Assembly (NCBI GenBank): GCA_030606095.1
Contig: JAUWHC010000166.1
Span: 1-6,414, forward strand
From: Promethearchaeota archaeon
Lineage (GTDB): Archaea > Asgardarchaeota > Lokiarchaeia > Sigyniarchaeales > SOKP01
Length of the DNA: 6,414 nt
Direction of reading: 5' to 3'
In this document: positions 6,241 through 6,414 of the stretch, piece by piece
Position numbering within the stretch: position 1 is the first letter of the stretch
Layout of the letters: each line of letters begins with the position of its first letter
The notes under the pieces: generated by a model
Databases searched by the model: none
The model's input: the letters and a program-made list of their open reading frames with translations, nothing else
Told to the model about the DNA's origin: nothing
Position numbers and translations under genes: made by a program

Positions 6241-6414
6241 TGACACATGAGATATGGGGCTGACGGTAGTCATTGAACTGCTGAGGAACCTCACCTCACT
6301 TTCCAAGCAAGGAGTAGATAACTGCTACGGTGAAAATCGTATTTTAGCAACTGAAACGGCACTGCCCTTTTACGTACATTAATGACTTGGATTTAAGCCA
6401 GAGAAATTGTAATC
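6241..6414 (+). ncRNA. rnpB: Archaeal RNase P RNA, 5' part (continues beyond the right edge)
   Basis: This is the catalytic RNA of the ribonucleoprotein that trims 5' leaders from precursor tRNAs. The stretch has balanced base composition in an A/T-rich setting and no long open frame. GAGGAACCTCACC at 6283-6295 matches conserved region I (archaeal form GAGGAAACUCCNCC). It follows a hairpin, CGGTAG (6264-6269) with CTGCTG (6278-6283), in the place of P3. CAACTGAAACGGCACTGCCC (6348-6367) resembles the specificity-domain consensus ACAGAAACGACACCGCCC, and AATGAC (6381-6386) the following AUGA motif. Helices in the expected order can be drawn by hand: P7 TCACT/AGAGA (6296-6300 with 6400-6404, one mismatch), P8 TCC/GGA (6302-6304 with 6311-6313), P9 GTAG/CTAC (6314-6317 with 6325-6328), P10/P11 GG/CC and AAATC/GATTT (6329-6338 with 6390-6399). 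The 3' strand of P4 and the closing P1/P2 lie outside. The exact 5' end is approximate. Confidence 0.78.

Noticed and set aside
6241..6414. Considered as SRP RNA, tRNA or rRNA fragment
   Set aside because: No tRNA cloverleaf or T-loop/anticodon pattern, no SRP domain IV motif, and no recognisable rRNA sequence; the region I and specificity-domain motifs fit RNase P RNA better.
1..6414. Search for a CRISPR array, transposase, inverted terminal repeats or a defence/toxin-antitoxin system
   Set aside because: No regularly spaced repeats, no mobile-element protein and no paired toxin-antitoxin frames were seen on either strand.

Overview
This AT-rich window carries a compact run of genes that all read left to right. 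Four features point to an archaeon, most likely an Asgard archaeon of the Lokiarchaeia type. Start codons have TATA-like boxes at archaeal spacing and mostly no bacterial Shine-Dalgarno. Genes are followed by bare U-tracts rather than GC hairpins. The right edge holds what looks like an archaeal RNase P RNA. A stand-alone seven-helix membrane protein resembles those I associate with Lokiarchaeia. The lineage is an inference from composition and gene style; no diagnostic marker gene is present.

Layout. Bases 1-128 hold the C-terminal end of an unidentified gene. At 173-1063 lies an FMN-dependent TIM-barrel protein of the nitronate monooxygenase / 2-nitropropane dioxygenase family, in which the usual catalytic histidine motif is altered. 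It is followed 21 bases later by a 53-codon charged small ORF (1085-1246). After a U-tract and an A/T-rich promoter region comes a complete membrane-bound pyrophosphatase (1410-3530). Its signature residues, Lys477 and Thr480, place it among the K+-independent, H+-pumping enzymes. Next is a 12-helix MFS exporter of the DHA1/TetA-like type (3701-5035, possible upstream TTG start at 3638). It is followed by a seven-helix membrane protein without a recognisable catalytic domain (5133-5879) and a possible 48-codon ORF (5946-6092). The window ends inside an RNase P RNA gene whose conserved region I, specificity-domain motifs and P7-P11 helices can be traced by hand.

How the genes relate. Most genes appear to be separate transcription units, each with its own TATA-like element upstream and U-tract downstream. 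The exception is the flavoenzyme and the small ORF behind it, which may share a transcript. Three of the four larger proteins are integral membrane proteins: an ion pump energised by pyrophosphate, a drug/metabolite exporter driven by an ion gradient, and a seven-helix protein of unknown role. The pump could supply the proton gradient that the exporter uses, but nothing in the sequence shows that they are co-regulated. I see no mobile element, CRISPR array, tRNA gene or defence system. The most notable points are the unannotated-looking RNase P RNA, the residue choices in the pyrophosphatase, and the altered active site of the flavoenzyme.
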